Of a stretch of 43,682 nucleotides of DNA, positions 22,173 through 32,030 are shown piece after piece. Where the stretch lies: assembly GCA_035656635.1 (NCBI GenBank), contig DASRSD010000127.1, forward strand, positions 1-43,682, read 5' to 3'. Every line of letters begins with the position of its first letter. Position 1 is the stretch's first letter. This DNA is from Pirellulales bacterium (GTDB lineage Bacteria; Planctomycetota; Planctomycetia; Pirellulales; JADZDJ01). Both the position numbers and the translations under genes were made by a program. The notes below the pieces were generated by a model, which saw only the letters and a program-made list of their open reading frames with translations, had not been told where the DNA came from and did not search any database.

Positions 22173-23669
22173 GTGACACTTGCGCGAATTGTAACTCGCA
22201 CGCTCGCCGGCCTGGCGCCTTGTGCTGGTGCTGCGCGCCGAGGCGCCGTAGCGTTATTGACAGGAATGCTGCTTTTGGCCGCGACGCCGCTGACAATTCG
22301 CGCGCAAGAGGTGCGCGCGCCGCTACCTGATCCGCGATCGGTTCTGCTTTCGGACGATGATAACGCGCACACTGATGCAGAAAATCATCCCAATCCGCTG
22401 CGACAACCCAGCGATATGGAAACTAAGCCGGCGCCGCAAAAACAGGGCAATCAAAGCGGCGCAAAGCCGGCAAATTCCAATGGAACTAAGCCGACAAATC
22501 AAAATGGGGCAAAGCCTGGAAATCAAAACGCCGCGAACGGGACCAATCAAAGCGGCGCGAAAACATCGAATCCGAACGGTTCAAATGCATCCAGCGCCGC
22601 AGGCACAAGACAAGCCAGTGCTGTGCGTCCCGCTTCGGGCACCACGGCCGGAAGCAATCCTTCGGTGGCCTGGCAGCCGATGCGGCCTAGTGACGATCCG
22701 CCCGCCTTCCCCATGGCGCCGAACAGCTCCGCTCCGTATCGTTCCGCGCCGAACCCATCGATGAGCGGCCCGGGCTTGCAGCAACCTTTCAGCGCGCCGC
22801 CGGTGAATGCCGTGCCGCAAATGCCCCCTTCCAAATTCTCGCCGCTGCCATCTTATTCGCAGCCCTCGGGCGCGCCGCAAATGAACGGATCCCAGGGAGA
22901 GATTTTGCAGAGTTTGCCCAGCCACGCCTCTGCGTTCCCCTCGTCGGATAATACGTCCGAAGGTTGTGCCAACTGCGGTCCTAACGGTCAGGGTCAGTAT
23001 GGTCCTGGAGGATATGGTCCACAAGGCAGCGGAACCGATGCACAAACGCCGTATATGTTTCAGCCCGATCATTATCCTCGGGCACTTGGTCCGGGCGAGC
23101 CGTTGGTGGGAACAAGTTGGCAGAACCGGCCGTTTTATGTTGAAGGATTCGCCGGCACCATGATTGGCGACGACGCCATCAAGAATTCGATCGGCCAGGA
23201 ATCGGGCTTTTTCACCGGCGGCAGGCTGGGGTTAGATTACGACTATTACTGGGGTGTGGAATCGCGGCTGGGAATTGCGTGGATGTCGCTATTCGATAAG
23301 CGGAATCCCCTGAACGATTTGGGCAACGGCGACATTGTGGAATGGGACATGGCGCTGTTGTATTATCCTTGGGGCGATTCCAAATGGCGGCCGTTTTTGC
23401 TGCTGGGCACCGGCATTTCACAATTCGATACGTTTGGCGGAAATGCGCGCGGGTACTCGGCGACCTTGTTTGAATTTCCGTTTGGCGCCGGGATCAAATT
23501 TCACTTCAACGAATGGCTGGCGTGGCGGTTTGAAGTGATGGATAACTTGTGCTTCGGCGATGGCACGCTCGACACCATGAACAACATCTCCTTTACCGCC
23601 GGCCTGGAATACCATTTCGGCGGCCGGCGACGGAACTACTGGCCATGGAATCCGGACCCGAAGCATTAA
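22173..23669 (+). CDS. Outer-membrane beta-barrel protein with low-complexity N-terminus
   Basis: A 498-residue exported protein. It starts at a GTG with no clear ribosome binding site; an ATG at 22266 is an alternative. A signal peptide ends around residue 45 (GMLLLAATPLTIRAQEV). Residues about 80-290 are disordered: imperfect units NQNGAKPxN, then Pro/Ser-rich sequence and a Gly-rich patch (NGQGQYGPGGYGPQGSG). The last 180 residues form the barrel: alternating strands (FFTGGRLGLDYDYYWGVESR, WDMALLYYPWGDSKWRPFLL, SFTAGLEYHFGGR) ending near an aromatic C-terminus. It is probably an OmpA-like or porin-like barrel of unknown cargo, anchored through its long linker to the periplasm. Confidence 0.78.
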   Translation: MTLARIVTRTLAGLAPCAGAARRGAVALLTGMLLLAATPLTIRAQEVRAPLPDPRSVLLSDDDNAHTDAENHPNPLRQPSDMETKPAPQKQGNQSGAKPANSNGTKPTNQNGAKPGNQNAANGTNQSGAKTSNPNGSNASSAAGTRQASAVRPASGTTAGSNPSVAWQPMRPSDDPPAFPMAPNSSAPYRSAPNPSMSGPGLQQPFSAPPVNAVPQMPPSKFSPLPSYSQPSGAPQMNGSQGEILQSLPSHASAFPSSDNTSEGCANCGPNGQGQYGPGGYGPQGSGTDAQTPYMFQPDHYPRALGPGEPLVGTSWQNRPFYVEGFAGTMIGDDAIKNSIGQESGFFTGGRLGLDYDYYWGVESRLGIAWMSLFDKRNPLNDLGNGDIVEWDMALLYYPWGDSKWRPFLLLGTGISQFDTFGGNARGYSATLFEFPFGAGIKFHFNEWLAWRFEVMDNLCFGDGTLDTMNNISFTAGLEYHFGGRRRNYWPWNPDPKH

Positions 23670-23923
23670 TTCACGCTTCAAAAACAGGCCGGCGGGCAGC
23701 AGGGCTCCTGTCAGATTGACAGGGTCGGTCAATTTCGCCTTCTCGATCCCGGCCGGCGCTGAATCCGAACTCATTGGCAGCCAATAAGTTGCTCTCTCAG
23801 CGAAATCTCTGGCGCGCCGGTTGCTTTGTATTGGCCACCCGCCGGTTCTACGCGCCGAATGGCAGGCGGATAAACTGAATTCTGACCCACATCAAACACA
23901 TCAAACCGTGGAGAACGTAACGC

Positions 23924-24256
23924 ATGAGTGCGACGGCAACCAAATCTAAGCCAAAAAGCAGCAGCAAAACTCGTTTGCAGCCGCTAGGCGATCGGGTGGT
24001 AGTGGAACGGGAAGAGTCGGAATCACGCACCTCGGGCGGCATTTTGCTCCCAGACAGTGCGAAGAATAAGCCTGCCCGCGGAACCGTCGTAAGCGTTGGC
24101 GAGGGAAAACTGGCCGACGACGGCAAACGCAAGCCGCTGCAAGTAAAGCCCGGCGACCGTGTGTTGTTCACTAGCTACGCCGGCGAGCAATTCAAAGTGG
24201 GCGACAACGAATTGCTCCTAATGCACGAAGAAGACATTTTGGCGGTGATTGAGTAA
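23924..24256 (+). CDS. groES: Co-chaperonin GroES
   Basis: A 110-residue GroES with an extra basic N-terminal tail (MSATATKSKPKSSSKTR) before the fold (LQPLGDRVVVEREESESRTS). The mobile loop is GGILLP, and the end is HEEDILAVIE. GGAG lies 11 bases upstream of the ATG. It is the first gene of the groES-groEL unit. No CIRCE element (TTAGCACTC-N9-GAGTGCTAA) is present upstream, so HrcA control is not indicated. Confidence 0.96.
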   Translation: MSATATKSKPKSSSKTRLQPLGDRVVVEREESESRTSGGILLPDSAKNKPARGTVVSVGEGKLADDGKRKPLQVKPGDRVLFTSYAGEQFKVGDNELLLMHEEDILAVIE

Positions 24257-24265
24257 GACAAGCTT

Positions 24266-24421
24266 TTTACCACGGAGACACAGAGAAGGCATTTTTATAA
24301 GGAGGCCAGGAATGCAGGAAAAGAAATTGATTTGTTGAATTCCTTAATCTTCTTCCTGGTTTCCGGCTTTCTTATAAATCTGTTTCCTGTCTTCTCCGTG
24401 ACCCTGTGTCTCCGTGGTAAA
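24266..24421. repeat. 156-bp palindromic element between groES and groEL
   Basis: Perfect 18-bp terminal inverted repeats (TTTACCACGGAGACACAG at 24266-24283 and its complement at 24404-24421). The arms remain similar further inward (left TTTTTATAAGGAGGCCAGGA, right, complemented, ATTTATAAGAAAGCCGGAAA). The element holds no gene and fills most of the 221-bp groES-groEL gap. The terminal motif resembles the CACGGAGACACAGAG repeats known from intergenic regions of many bacteria. In RNA it could fold into one long stem. Confidence 0.85.
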
Positions 24422-24447
24422 TCACAACATCGTTCATAAGAAACTGA

Positions 24448-26106
<1,659 letters not shown>

Positions 26107-26115
26107 TAGAGGGCA

Positions 26116-26132
26116 GGGAGTAGAGGGTAGGG
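26116..26132. repeat. Short dispersed repeat GGGAGTAGAGGGTAGGG (copy 2)
   Basis: Identical 17 bp to 5640-5656. Here it follows the groEL stop codon, between it and the terminator. Confidence 0.6.
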
Positions 26133-26163
26133 ATTTTAGAGAGAGTTTCCAGAGTAATTATTT

Positions 26164-26195
26164 AGCCCCCGGCGAATTCGCCGGGGGCTTTTTTT
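26164..26195 (+). terminator. Rho-independent terminator of groEL
   Basis: Perfect stem AGCCCCCGGCGAA / TTCGCCGGGGGCT with essentially no loop beyond the centre, followed by a run of seven T. Very strong. Confidence 0.93.
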
Positions 26196-26233
26196 GCGCG
26201 CTGGCGGGGTATTAAAGGGCAGGAAACGCATGA

Positions 26234-26263
26234 TTGCAGCGGCGGTTGTGCGCGCGGTAAAAT
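26234..26263 (+). promoter_or_regulatory. Candidate promoter of the TPR/lectin gene
   Basis: -35 TTGCAG (26234-26239), 18-bp spacer, -10 TAAAAT (26258-26263); the transcript would start near 26270, about 80 bases before the ATG at 26349. Confidence 0.45.
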
Positions 26264-26348
26264 GAATTTGTGAATTACGATTCTGCTTTCATCATGCGTA
26301 GTGCAATCGGTTCGCTTTAGCACAAAATCGCCCGGGGAGCATTGGAAC

Positions 26349-29300
26349 ATGCACGGTCGGCTGTCGCTTCGCTTGGGAATGGTTCTGGCGTTGATGGGCG
26401 TTGCTGCCATCGCCTGGAGCGCTCCCAAAGGGGGCAAAGCCAAGCCAGGGGCCGCAAAAGCCAAGGCCGAATCAGAACAGGCCGGCGACAATTCGCAACC
26501 GGCCGCCGCCGATGCAGAAACCAGCGGCGGTGCAAAATCGGCCGATCAGCCGCCGCTGGTGGCACTGCAAGGAGGCGAAGGATCTGGCAATCCTGGGCCG
26601 CTGTATCACCAGGTAATGCATCAGGCGTTTTTGGCTACGGCCCGTGAGGAATTTGCGGCCGGCACTTACGATGCTCCGTTGCGCGAAGCGGCGCCCAAAA
26701 CAACGCAGCATGTGGAAACATTTCAGCTGTTTTCCAATTTCAATCCGGCGCAAGTGAAATTTGAAGTCACGCTGAACCGCATGCAGGCAGGCAAAGCCAC
26801 ACAGTTGTGGCGTAAGCAATTCACGATCGAAAAGCCCAACCACGATGCGCTGGAAAAGGAAGTCACCCGAGCCGAAGCCGCCATGCACGCGGAGTTTTTC
26901 GACTCCTTGAAAGCCGACGGCCTGGCGCCGGTGGCCCACGCCTGGCGAGACGATGCCTCCGTGCCCGCCGATGTGCAAAACTTATTGACCACGTTGACCA
27001 TTCCCAGCCAGTTTGCCGCGGCGCGGAAGCTGCACGCCTTAATTCGCGAAGATGCCGAATCGCCGGAGCGGCTTTCGGCCCTGGCTCGGGCTTACGCCAA
27101 TTTGGGAATGCTGACCGAGTATTTCTGGACCACGTCGACAAAGGATTTGACGGCCCGAGCACTCTTGTATGCAGAACGGCTGTATGCCAAGCAGCCCGAT
27201 GTGCCGGCCTTATGGTGCCGCGGATATGTGCGGGCGTTGGCGGGCCGGCAATCGACGGCGCTGGCCGATTTTGAAGCGGCCCATCAGCATGCGGCCAGCG
27301 ACGGCGGCAAACCCAACGAGGCAACGCCGCCGACTTGGGCGGCTTTGGCCGAAGCGTACTGTAAATACGACGCCAAAGCGCTTACGGAAAACGTCGAGGA
27401 GCGCTATGTTCCGCTGGCCAGTTGGCTGTATTACTGTGCCGTCGAACCCTCGTACGTCTCGCCGTTTTTGGGCACCGTGGTCGACTCTGTGCTGGAGAAA
27501 ACTCCGGATGCCTATCGGGTCATTGATGCCATGACGCGCGAAAGCAACTACCGCAATAACTGGGCGCTGCGGCAAATGGGAGCGGAATATGGACTGAGCA
27601 CTTCGGGCCAATACATCTATTCTGAATTGAACGATTTGCCCGATGCCCCTGCCCCAATCAAAGAAATTTGCCAGGCAGTTAAGCCGGGGAGCGATGAAGG
27701 GGCGGAGGAATATAAGCGGCGGGCCAAGCTCATGGCGGCGCTGCGAGCCGCCGACGCCGATGTCAAGCTGCGAGGCGAGCCCAGTTGGAGCGCGCTGGCC
27801 TCGCTGTTCGAAGACGTGGCCCTGGTGCAGGTATTTCGTGCATTGAATTCGCGAGCTGGCGGCGCCGATGATCCGGTCGAGCAAATGTGGCCGTTGGTGG
27901 CCGATCATCCATTAGGACCGCTGGTGAAACTGCATTCCAACGATGATGCTGTCCGAAAGGCCGCCCAGCAAGCGGCCCAGAACGTCAAGCTTCAAAGCCT
28001 GACCATGAGTGGCCGGCACCTGTTCAACGGGCTGCCTTGGTACGGCGGGGATGAAAAAGTTTATGAAAAAATGGATACCGATGTGTTTCATCGGTTCGAT
28101 GAAACTTTCCGCGACGATTGGCAAGTGTACCAAGATATCAGCGACGAATTTCGAGATCGCGTGCTGCTGGAGCAATTGCTCAAAGATGCTCCCCACATGC
28201 CCGTGACCGTGGGGGGTTTACTGGCGCGGCAACACGATTTGGCGGCGCCCCGGGTGGTTGCCTGGGAGCAGCAATATGCCGGCAATCCCGATATTTTGCT
28301 CCGGCTGGGGCGCTTTTATCGCGACGACGGCAAATACGATGAGGCCATTCGCATTTGGCAGGCGGCGCTGAAGCAGTATCCGGAGGAAGAAATTTATTCG
28401 CTGATGGCCGAAACGTACTTGAAGCAAGGAGACGAAGACCATTGGCTGGCCACGTGGGAAGAATGCATGGAAAAACTTCCCGAGCCAGAATCTAATCATA
28501 CGGGAATTTTGAACAATATTGCCCGGCACTCCATGCGCCAGCGGCAATGGGAAAAAGCATGGCCTTATGCCCAGCGAGCGGTGGATTCAGGATCGAGCGA
28601 GTCGCTGCAGACCCAGGCGTATTGTGCCGAGGCGCTGCAAAAATGGGATCTGGCCAGCGAAGATTTTTCCGCATACAGCCAGCAAAATTCCAGCGACATC
28701 TTCGATTGGTATTGGTTTTGCCGCCGGACGGGCTTCGGCAATCAGGACGAGGCCTTGCAGTTGTTGCAAAAATCAATGGCCAACTACGAACCCAATTCAT
28801 CCGATTTGATGCCGTATTATTATTCGGTTTCGTTGGCGCTGGACCGCCGGTTTGAAGAAGCCAACCGGTGGGTCAGCCTGGTGGTGGGGCGCACCAAGGA
28901 CGAAGTCATTCTGATGTATGCGGCATTGCTGGCCGATCGCTTGGGCCATTCCGCCGATCGCGATGCCTATTTGCGAAAAATTCTGTCGGAATCTCCCCAG
29001 CACCCACCCGAGGAGCTAACGCGGCCGGCGGTGGAAATCATTTCTTTGGCGGAATTAATGGTCGACGATTTGGCGGCCGGCGGCGAGGGGAAAATTGATT
29101 ACGACGAAGCCGCACGCCGTGGAGCCAGCGCCGAGCCGGGACAAAAGGGAGCGTTCTTTTTTTTCCTGGGCGACTATTACGAAATTCACGGCCAGAAGGC
29201 GCTGACCACCAAATGCTGGCAGCAGGCCATGTTGGATTCGCGGATCGATGGCACCGGCCGCACGCTGGCCGGGGCCCGGCTGTCGGATTCGTTTGTTTCG

Positions 29301-29735
29301 CCTGACGAATATCGGACCGCGCTGCAACAACCCCTAAGCAAGGAGGAATTGCACCCCGGTCCCCTGCCGAAATTGCGGCATCCGCCCGATGCCGTGGCAT
29401 TCGGCGAGCATTACTACAAATTCATTCCGCACAAGGCCATGACGTGGTCGGAAGCCAAGCAACTGGCCGATTACATGGGCGGTTATCTGGCCTGCATTGG
29501 CAGCGAGGATGAAGAAAAGTTTGTGGCCAGCTTGTGCAAGCGCAAGACTGCGTGGTTGGGCGGTTACCGCGAAAAAGGCCAATGGAAGTGGCTTAGCGGT
29601 GAACCGTTTGGGTATGAAAACTGGGCGCAGCCGAATATCGAGCAGCCGTATTTGCATACGATGCCCGGCGGAAAATGGCAAGCGATGAAAAATTATCCCG
29701 GCCAGGCGGGCTTTGTTTGCGAATGGGGACGGTAG
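26349..29735 (+). CDS. Large secreted TPR-like protein with C-terminal C-type lectin domain
   Basis: The 1128-residue protein has an N-terminal signal peptide (RLGMVLALMGVAAIAWSAPK) and an Ala/Lys/Glu-rich linker (to about residue 75). A very long helical-repeat region then follows with TPR-like units, for example NPDILLRLGRFYRDDGKYDE, IWQAALKQYPEEEIYSLMAE and ARHSMRQRQWEKAWPYAQRA. The last 110 residues form a C-type lectin-like domain: YYKFIPHKAMTWSEAKQLAD, then AWLGGYREKGQWKWLSGEPF, YENWAQPN and the closing GFVCEWGR. C-type lectin folds bind carbohydrates or proteins, sometimes through Ca. The ATG at 26349 has GGGGAG upstream. It seems to be a single-gene unit. Role unknown; a periplasmic or surface scaffold is likely. 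Confidence 0.82.
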   Translation: MHGRLSLRLGMVLALMGVAAIAWSAPKGGKAKPGAAKAKAESEQAGDNSQPAAADAETSGGAKSADQPPLVALQGGEGSGNPGPLYHQVMHQAFLATAREEFAAGTYDAPLREAAPKTTQHVETFQLFSNFNPAQVKFEVTLNRMQAGKATQLWRKQFTIEKPNHDALEKEVTRAEAAMHAEFFDSLKADGLAPVAHAWRDDASVPADVQNLLTTLTIPSQFAAARKLHALIREDAESPERLSALARAYANLGMLTEYFWTTSTKDLTARALLYAERLYAKQPDVPALWCRGYVRALAGRQSTALADFEAAHQHAASDGGKPNEATPPTWAALAEAYCKYDAKALTENVEERYVPLASWLYYCAVEPSYVSPFLGTVVDSVLEKTPDAYRVIDAMTRESNYRNNWALRQMGAEYGLSTSGQYIYSELNDLPDAPAPIKEICQAVKPGSDEGAEEYKRRAKLMAALRAADADVKLRGEPSWSALASLFEDVALVQVFRALNSRAGGADDPVEQMWPLVADHPLGPLVKLHSNDDAVRKAAQQAAQNVKLQSLTMSGRHLFNGLPWYGGDEKVYEKMDTDVFHRFDETFRDDWQVYQDISDEFRDRVLLEQLLKDAPHMPVTVGGLLARQHDLAAPRVVAWEQQYAGNPDILLRLGRFYRDDGKYDEAIRIWQAALKQYPEEEIYSLMAETYLKQGDEDHWLATWEECMEKLPEPESNHTGILNNIARHSMRQRQWEKAWPYAQRAVDSGSSESLQTQAYCAEALQKWDLASEDFSAYSQQNSSDIFDWYWFCRRTGFGNQDEALQLLQKSMANYEPNSSDLMPYYYSVSLALDRRFEEANRWVSLVVGRTKDEVILMYAALLADRLGHSADRDAYLRKILSESPQHPPEELTRPAVEIISLAELMVDDLAAGGEGKIDYDEAARRGASAEPGQKGAFFFFLGDYYEIHGQKALTTKCWQQAMLDSRIDGTGRTLAGARLSDSFVSPDEYRTALQQPLSKEELHPGPLPKLRHPPDAVAFGEHYYKFIPHKAMTWSEAKQLADYMGGYLACIGSEDEEKFVASLCKRKTAWLGGYREKGQWKWLSGEPFGYENWAQPNIEQPYLHTMPGGKWQAMKNYPGQAGFVCEWGR

Positions 29736-29805
29736 AGCGTCGCTTAAGTCACAGACGCTTATCAATGCAATTTCCGCAATCTTTACTGCCTACCGCTTGC
29801 TACCC

Positions 29806-31092
29806 TCAAACAAACCGCAGCAGCGCGTACGATTTTTTTCCGCTGCGGAGCACCAGCACAGTTTCGCTGGCTAAATCCGCCGTCGTGAGCTTGGCTTCCA
29901 ATTCCCCCACGCGGCGATTGTTGACATAAGCCCCGCCTTGTTGGATCGTGCGGCGGGCATCGCCTTTGCTTTTTGCCAGTCCACTTTCGACCAAGGCATC
30001 GATTAGCGGCAGGCCTTCGCCGGCCAGTCGGCTGCGCGGAAGTTCGCGGCTGGGCACGTCGGCAAAAATTTCGGCCAGCTGCTTGTCGCTCAACTGGCTG
30101 ATTTCGGCGCCGAAGAAAATTTCCGTGGCGCGGCGGGCGGTGGCGAGTCCCGTTTCGCCGTGAACCAACTGCGTCAATTCTTTCGCCAGGCGGCGCTGGC
30201 TTTCCCGTTTGCCGGGATCGGCGGCGCGGGCCGCATCGAGGGCTTCCACTTCGTTTTGCGGCAATTCAGTCAGAAACCGCAGGCACTTGCCGGCATCGGC
30301 ATCGTCCACATTGATCCAATACTGGTAAAACTGATAGGGACTGGTTCGCTCTGCCGAAAGCCACAGCGCGCCGCTTTCGGTTTTGCCCATTTTGTTGCCA
30401 TCGCTTTTTAGCAGCAGCGGATTGGTGAGGCCGTAAAGCTGCGCGCCGGACATGCGGCGGGCCAAATCAATGCCGGCGGTGACGTTGCCCCACTGATCGC
30501 TGCCGCCGATTTGCAGCTCGCAGTGAAACTGCTTATGCAAATGGACAAAATCGTACGCCATAACCAGCATGTAGCTGAATTCGGTGTAGCTGATGCCACT
30601 TTCACGCTCCAAGCGGCCCTTCACAGAATCTTTCGCCAGCATGACGTTGACGGGAAAGTGCTTGCCAACATCGCGCAGAAAATCGAGATACGTGAAGGGA
30701 CCAATCCAATCAATGTTGTTGACCAGTTGCGCGCGGTTGTCGGCTGAGTCAAAATCGAGAAACTGCTTCAACTGCGGCAGCATTCCCGCAATGTTTTTTT
30801 GCAGGGTTTCCGCCGATAACAAATTACGCTCTTCGCTTTTGCCGCTGGGATCGCCAATCATGCCCGTGGCTCCGCCGATTAAGGCAATGGGCGTGTGCCC
30901 CGCCCGCTGAAAGCGGCGCAACAGCAACAGCGCCATTAAATGGCCCACGTGCAAGCTGTCGGCCGTGGGATCAAACCCGGCATATACCGTGCGAGGTTTT
31001 TCATTTAGCCAGGCGGCCATTTGCGGCGCAGGCTCGGTGGTTTGATGAATGAGCCCGCGCCACTCCAACTCTGAAATGATGTTTTGTACCAT
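29806..31092 (-). CDS. tyrS: Tyrosyl-tRNA synthetase
   Basis: Charges tRNA-Tyr with tyrosine. The 428-residue class I enzyme has the HIGH-type motif HVGH at residues 48-51 (ADSLHVGHLMALLLL), the tyrosine-binding QIGGSDQWGNVTAG, the KMSKS-type KMGKT, and a C-terminal S4 RNA-binding domain (KSKGDARRTIQQGGAYVNNR). The ATG at 31092 (MVQNIISELEWRGL) is preferred over the longer frame from 31359, which reads through ispD. It lies 8 bp after ispD, so the two are co-transcribed. Confidence 0.97.
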   Translation of the reverse strand: MVQNIISELEWRGLIHQTTEPAPQMAAWLNEKPRTVYAGFDPTADSLHVGHLMALLLLRRFQRAGHTPIALIGGATGMIGDPSGKSEERNLLSAETLQKNIAGMLPQLKQFLDFDSADNRAQLVNNIDWIGPFTYLDFLRDVGKHFPVNVMLAKDSVKGRLERESGISYTEFSYMLVMAYDFVHLHKQFHCELQIGGSDQWGNVTAGIDLARRMSGAQLYGLTNPLLLKSDGNKMGKTESGALWLSAERTSPYQFYQYWINVDDADAGKCLRFLTELPQNEVEALDAARAADPGKRESQRRLAKELTQLVHGETGLATARRATEIFFGAEISQLSDKQLAEIFADVPSRELPRSRLAGEGLPLIDALVESGLAKSKGDARRTIQQGGAYVNNRRVGELEAKLTTADLASETVLVLRSGKKSYALLRFV

Positions 31093-31100
31093 GCGCAGGC

Positions 31101-31832
31101 TTATCTCCACATGTCGTCCATGGGGTTGGTCGGGCCCAGCAGTTTTGGCTTGGGGAGCGCCTTGATTGCCAACTCGGCTAGCCGCAAATCTGCCCGGGCG
31201 GTGATTTTTAGATTGAGGGCCGAACCCGGCACAATGTTCACTTTTTGGCCCAGCCGCTCGACGAGTTGGGCATCGTCGGTGGCGACAAACCCGCCACGCT
31301 GGGCGTAGGCCTTTAACAAAATATCGCGGCGAAATACCTGCGGCGTTTGTGCTTCCCACAGGCCGTCGCGGGAAACGGTTTCTACAATCACGCCGCCCGA
31401 TACGCGCTTGAGGGTATTGCCGACAGGAATGGCGGGAATGGCGGCGCCGCTTTTGGCCGCGGCGGCAAAAATTTCGTCAATCCATTCGTTGGCAATGCAC
31501 GGCCGGGCTGCATCGTGAACAGCGATGAACTCGATTTCCGGTTTCACTTTCTCCAGTGCTTTTTGAATCGAATCGGCCCGTTCCGCCCCGCCATCGACCA
31601 CGTTAATTCCCAAAATGGCGGCATTGGCGGCGAACTTGGATTGAAAATATTCGCGGTCTTCCGGCGAAATCACCAAAATCAACTGCGGCACATCGGATCG
31701 GTTCAAAAACTTTTCTGCCGAGTGCAGCCACACGGCGCGGCCCTCCAGCGGCGCAAATGGCTTTTTGTAATTTTTGTCCCGGAACCGAGTGCTCTTTCCG
31801 GCGGCGGCAAGAATGACAGCGAATGTGGACAC
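31101..31832 (-). CDS. ispD: 2-C-methyl-D-erythritol 4-phosphate cytidylyltransferase
   Basis: IspD makes CDP-ME from MEP and CTP in the non-mevalonate isoprenoid pathway. The 243-residue protein shows the CTP-binding start FAVILAAAGKSTRF, the IspD-specific IAVHDAARPCI, and the late DDAQLVERLG plus NLKITARADLRLAE. The GTG at 31832 sits 6 bases after a GGGAGG site and is preferred over a GTG two codons earlier. The C-terminal 20 residues (LPKPKLLGPTNPMDDMWR) extend beyond the usual fold. First gene of the ispD-tyrS unit. Confidence 0.95.
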   Translation of the reverse strand: MSTFAVILAAAGKSTRFRDKNYKKPFAPLEGRAVWLHSAEKFLNRSDVPQLILVISPEDREYFQSKFAANAAILGINVVDGGAERADSIQKALEKVKPEIEFIAVHDAARPCIANEWIDEIFAAAAKSGAAIPAIPVGNTLKRVSGGVIVETVSRDGLWEAQTPQVFRRDILLKAYAQRGGFVATDDAQLVERLGQKVNIVPGSALNLKITARADLRLAELAIKALPKPKLLGPTNPMDDMWR

Positions 31833-31868
31833 GACCACCTCCCTTCAAACAACCCTGTGATGATCGCC

Positions 31869-31896
31869 ATTGTGCCGATTGAATCAGGCGGGTCAA
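31869..31896 (-). promoter_or_regulatory. Candidate promoter of ispD-tyrS
   Basis: On the minus strand: -35 TTGACC (31896-31891), 16-bp spacer, -10 CACAAT (31874-31869). It lies about 37-64 bp upstream of the ispD start, divergent from the promoter at 31959-31986. Confidence 0.5.
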
Positions 31897-31958
31897 TTGG
31901 TTTCGATCCGAAGTCGTTTTAAGCGGGCGGCTTCCGGCACGCCGCAGCAATCCGAAAT

Positions 31959-31986
31959 TTGACTCTCCCTCACCGGGGTCTATAAT
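31959..31986 (+). promoter_or_regulatory. Strong sigma70-type promoter of the NfeD/FloA cluster
   Basis: -35 TTGACT (31959-31964), 16-bp spacer, -10 TATAAT (31981-31986). This is the best promoter match in the window. The transcript should start near 31993. Confidence 0.75.
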
Positions 31987-32005
31987 CGGGCGTGTAATTG
32001 TTGTC

Positions 32006-32023
32006 TGCGCAAGAGCTTGCGCA
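32006..32023 (+). promoter_or_regulatory. Palindrome just downstream of the NfeD promoter
   Basis: TGCGCAAGAGCTTGCGCA: perfect 8-bp arms with a 2-base centre, about 13-30 bases after the expected transcription start and 7 bases before the first ATG. It could be an operator or a leader hairpin hiding the translation start (the AAGAG inside it is the only purine-rich site there). Confidence 0.5.
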
Positions 32024-32030
32024 TTTTCAC

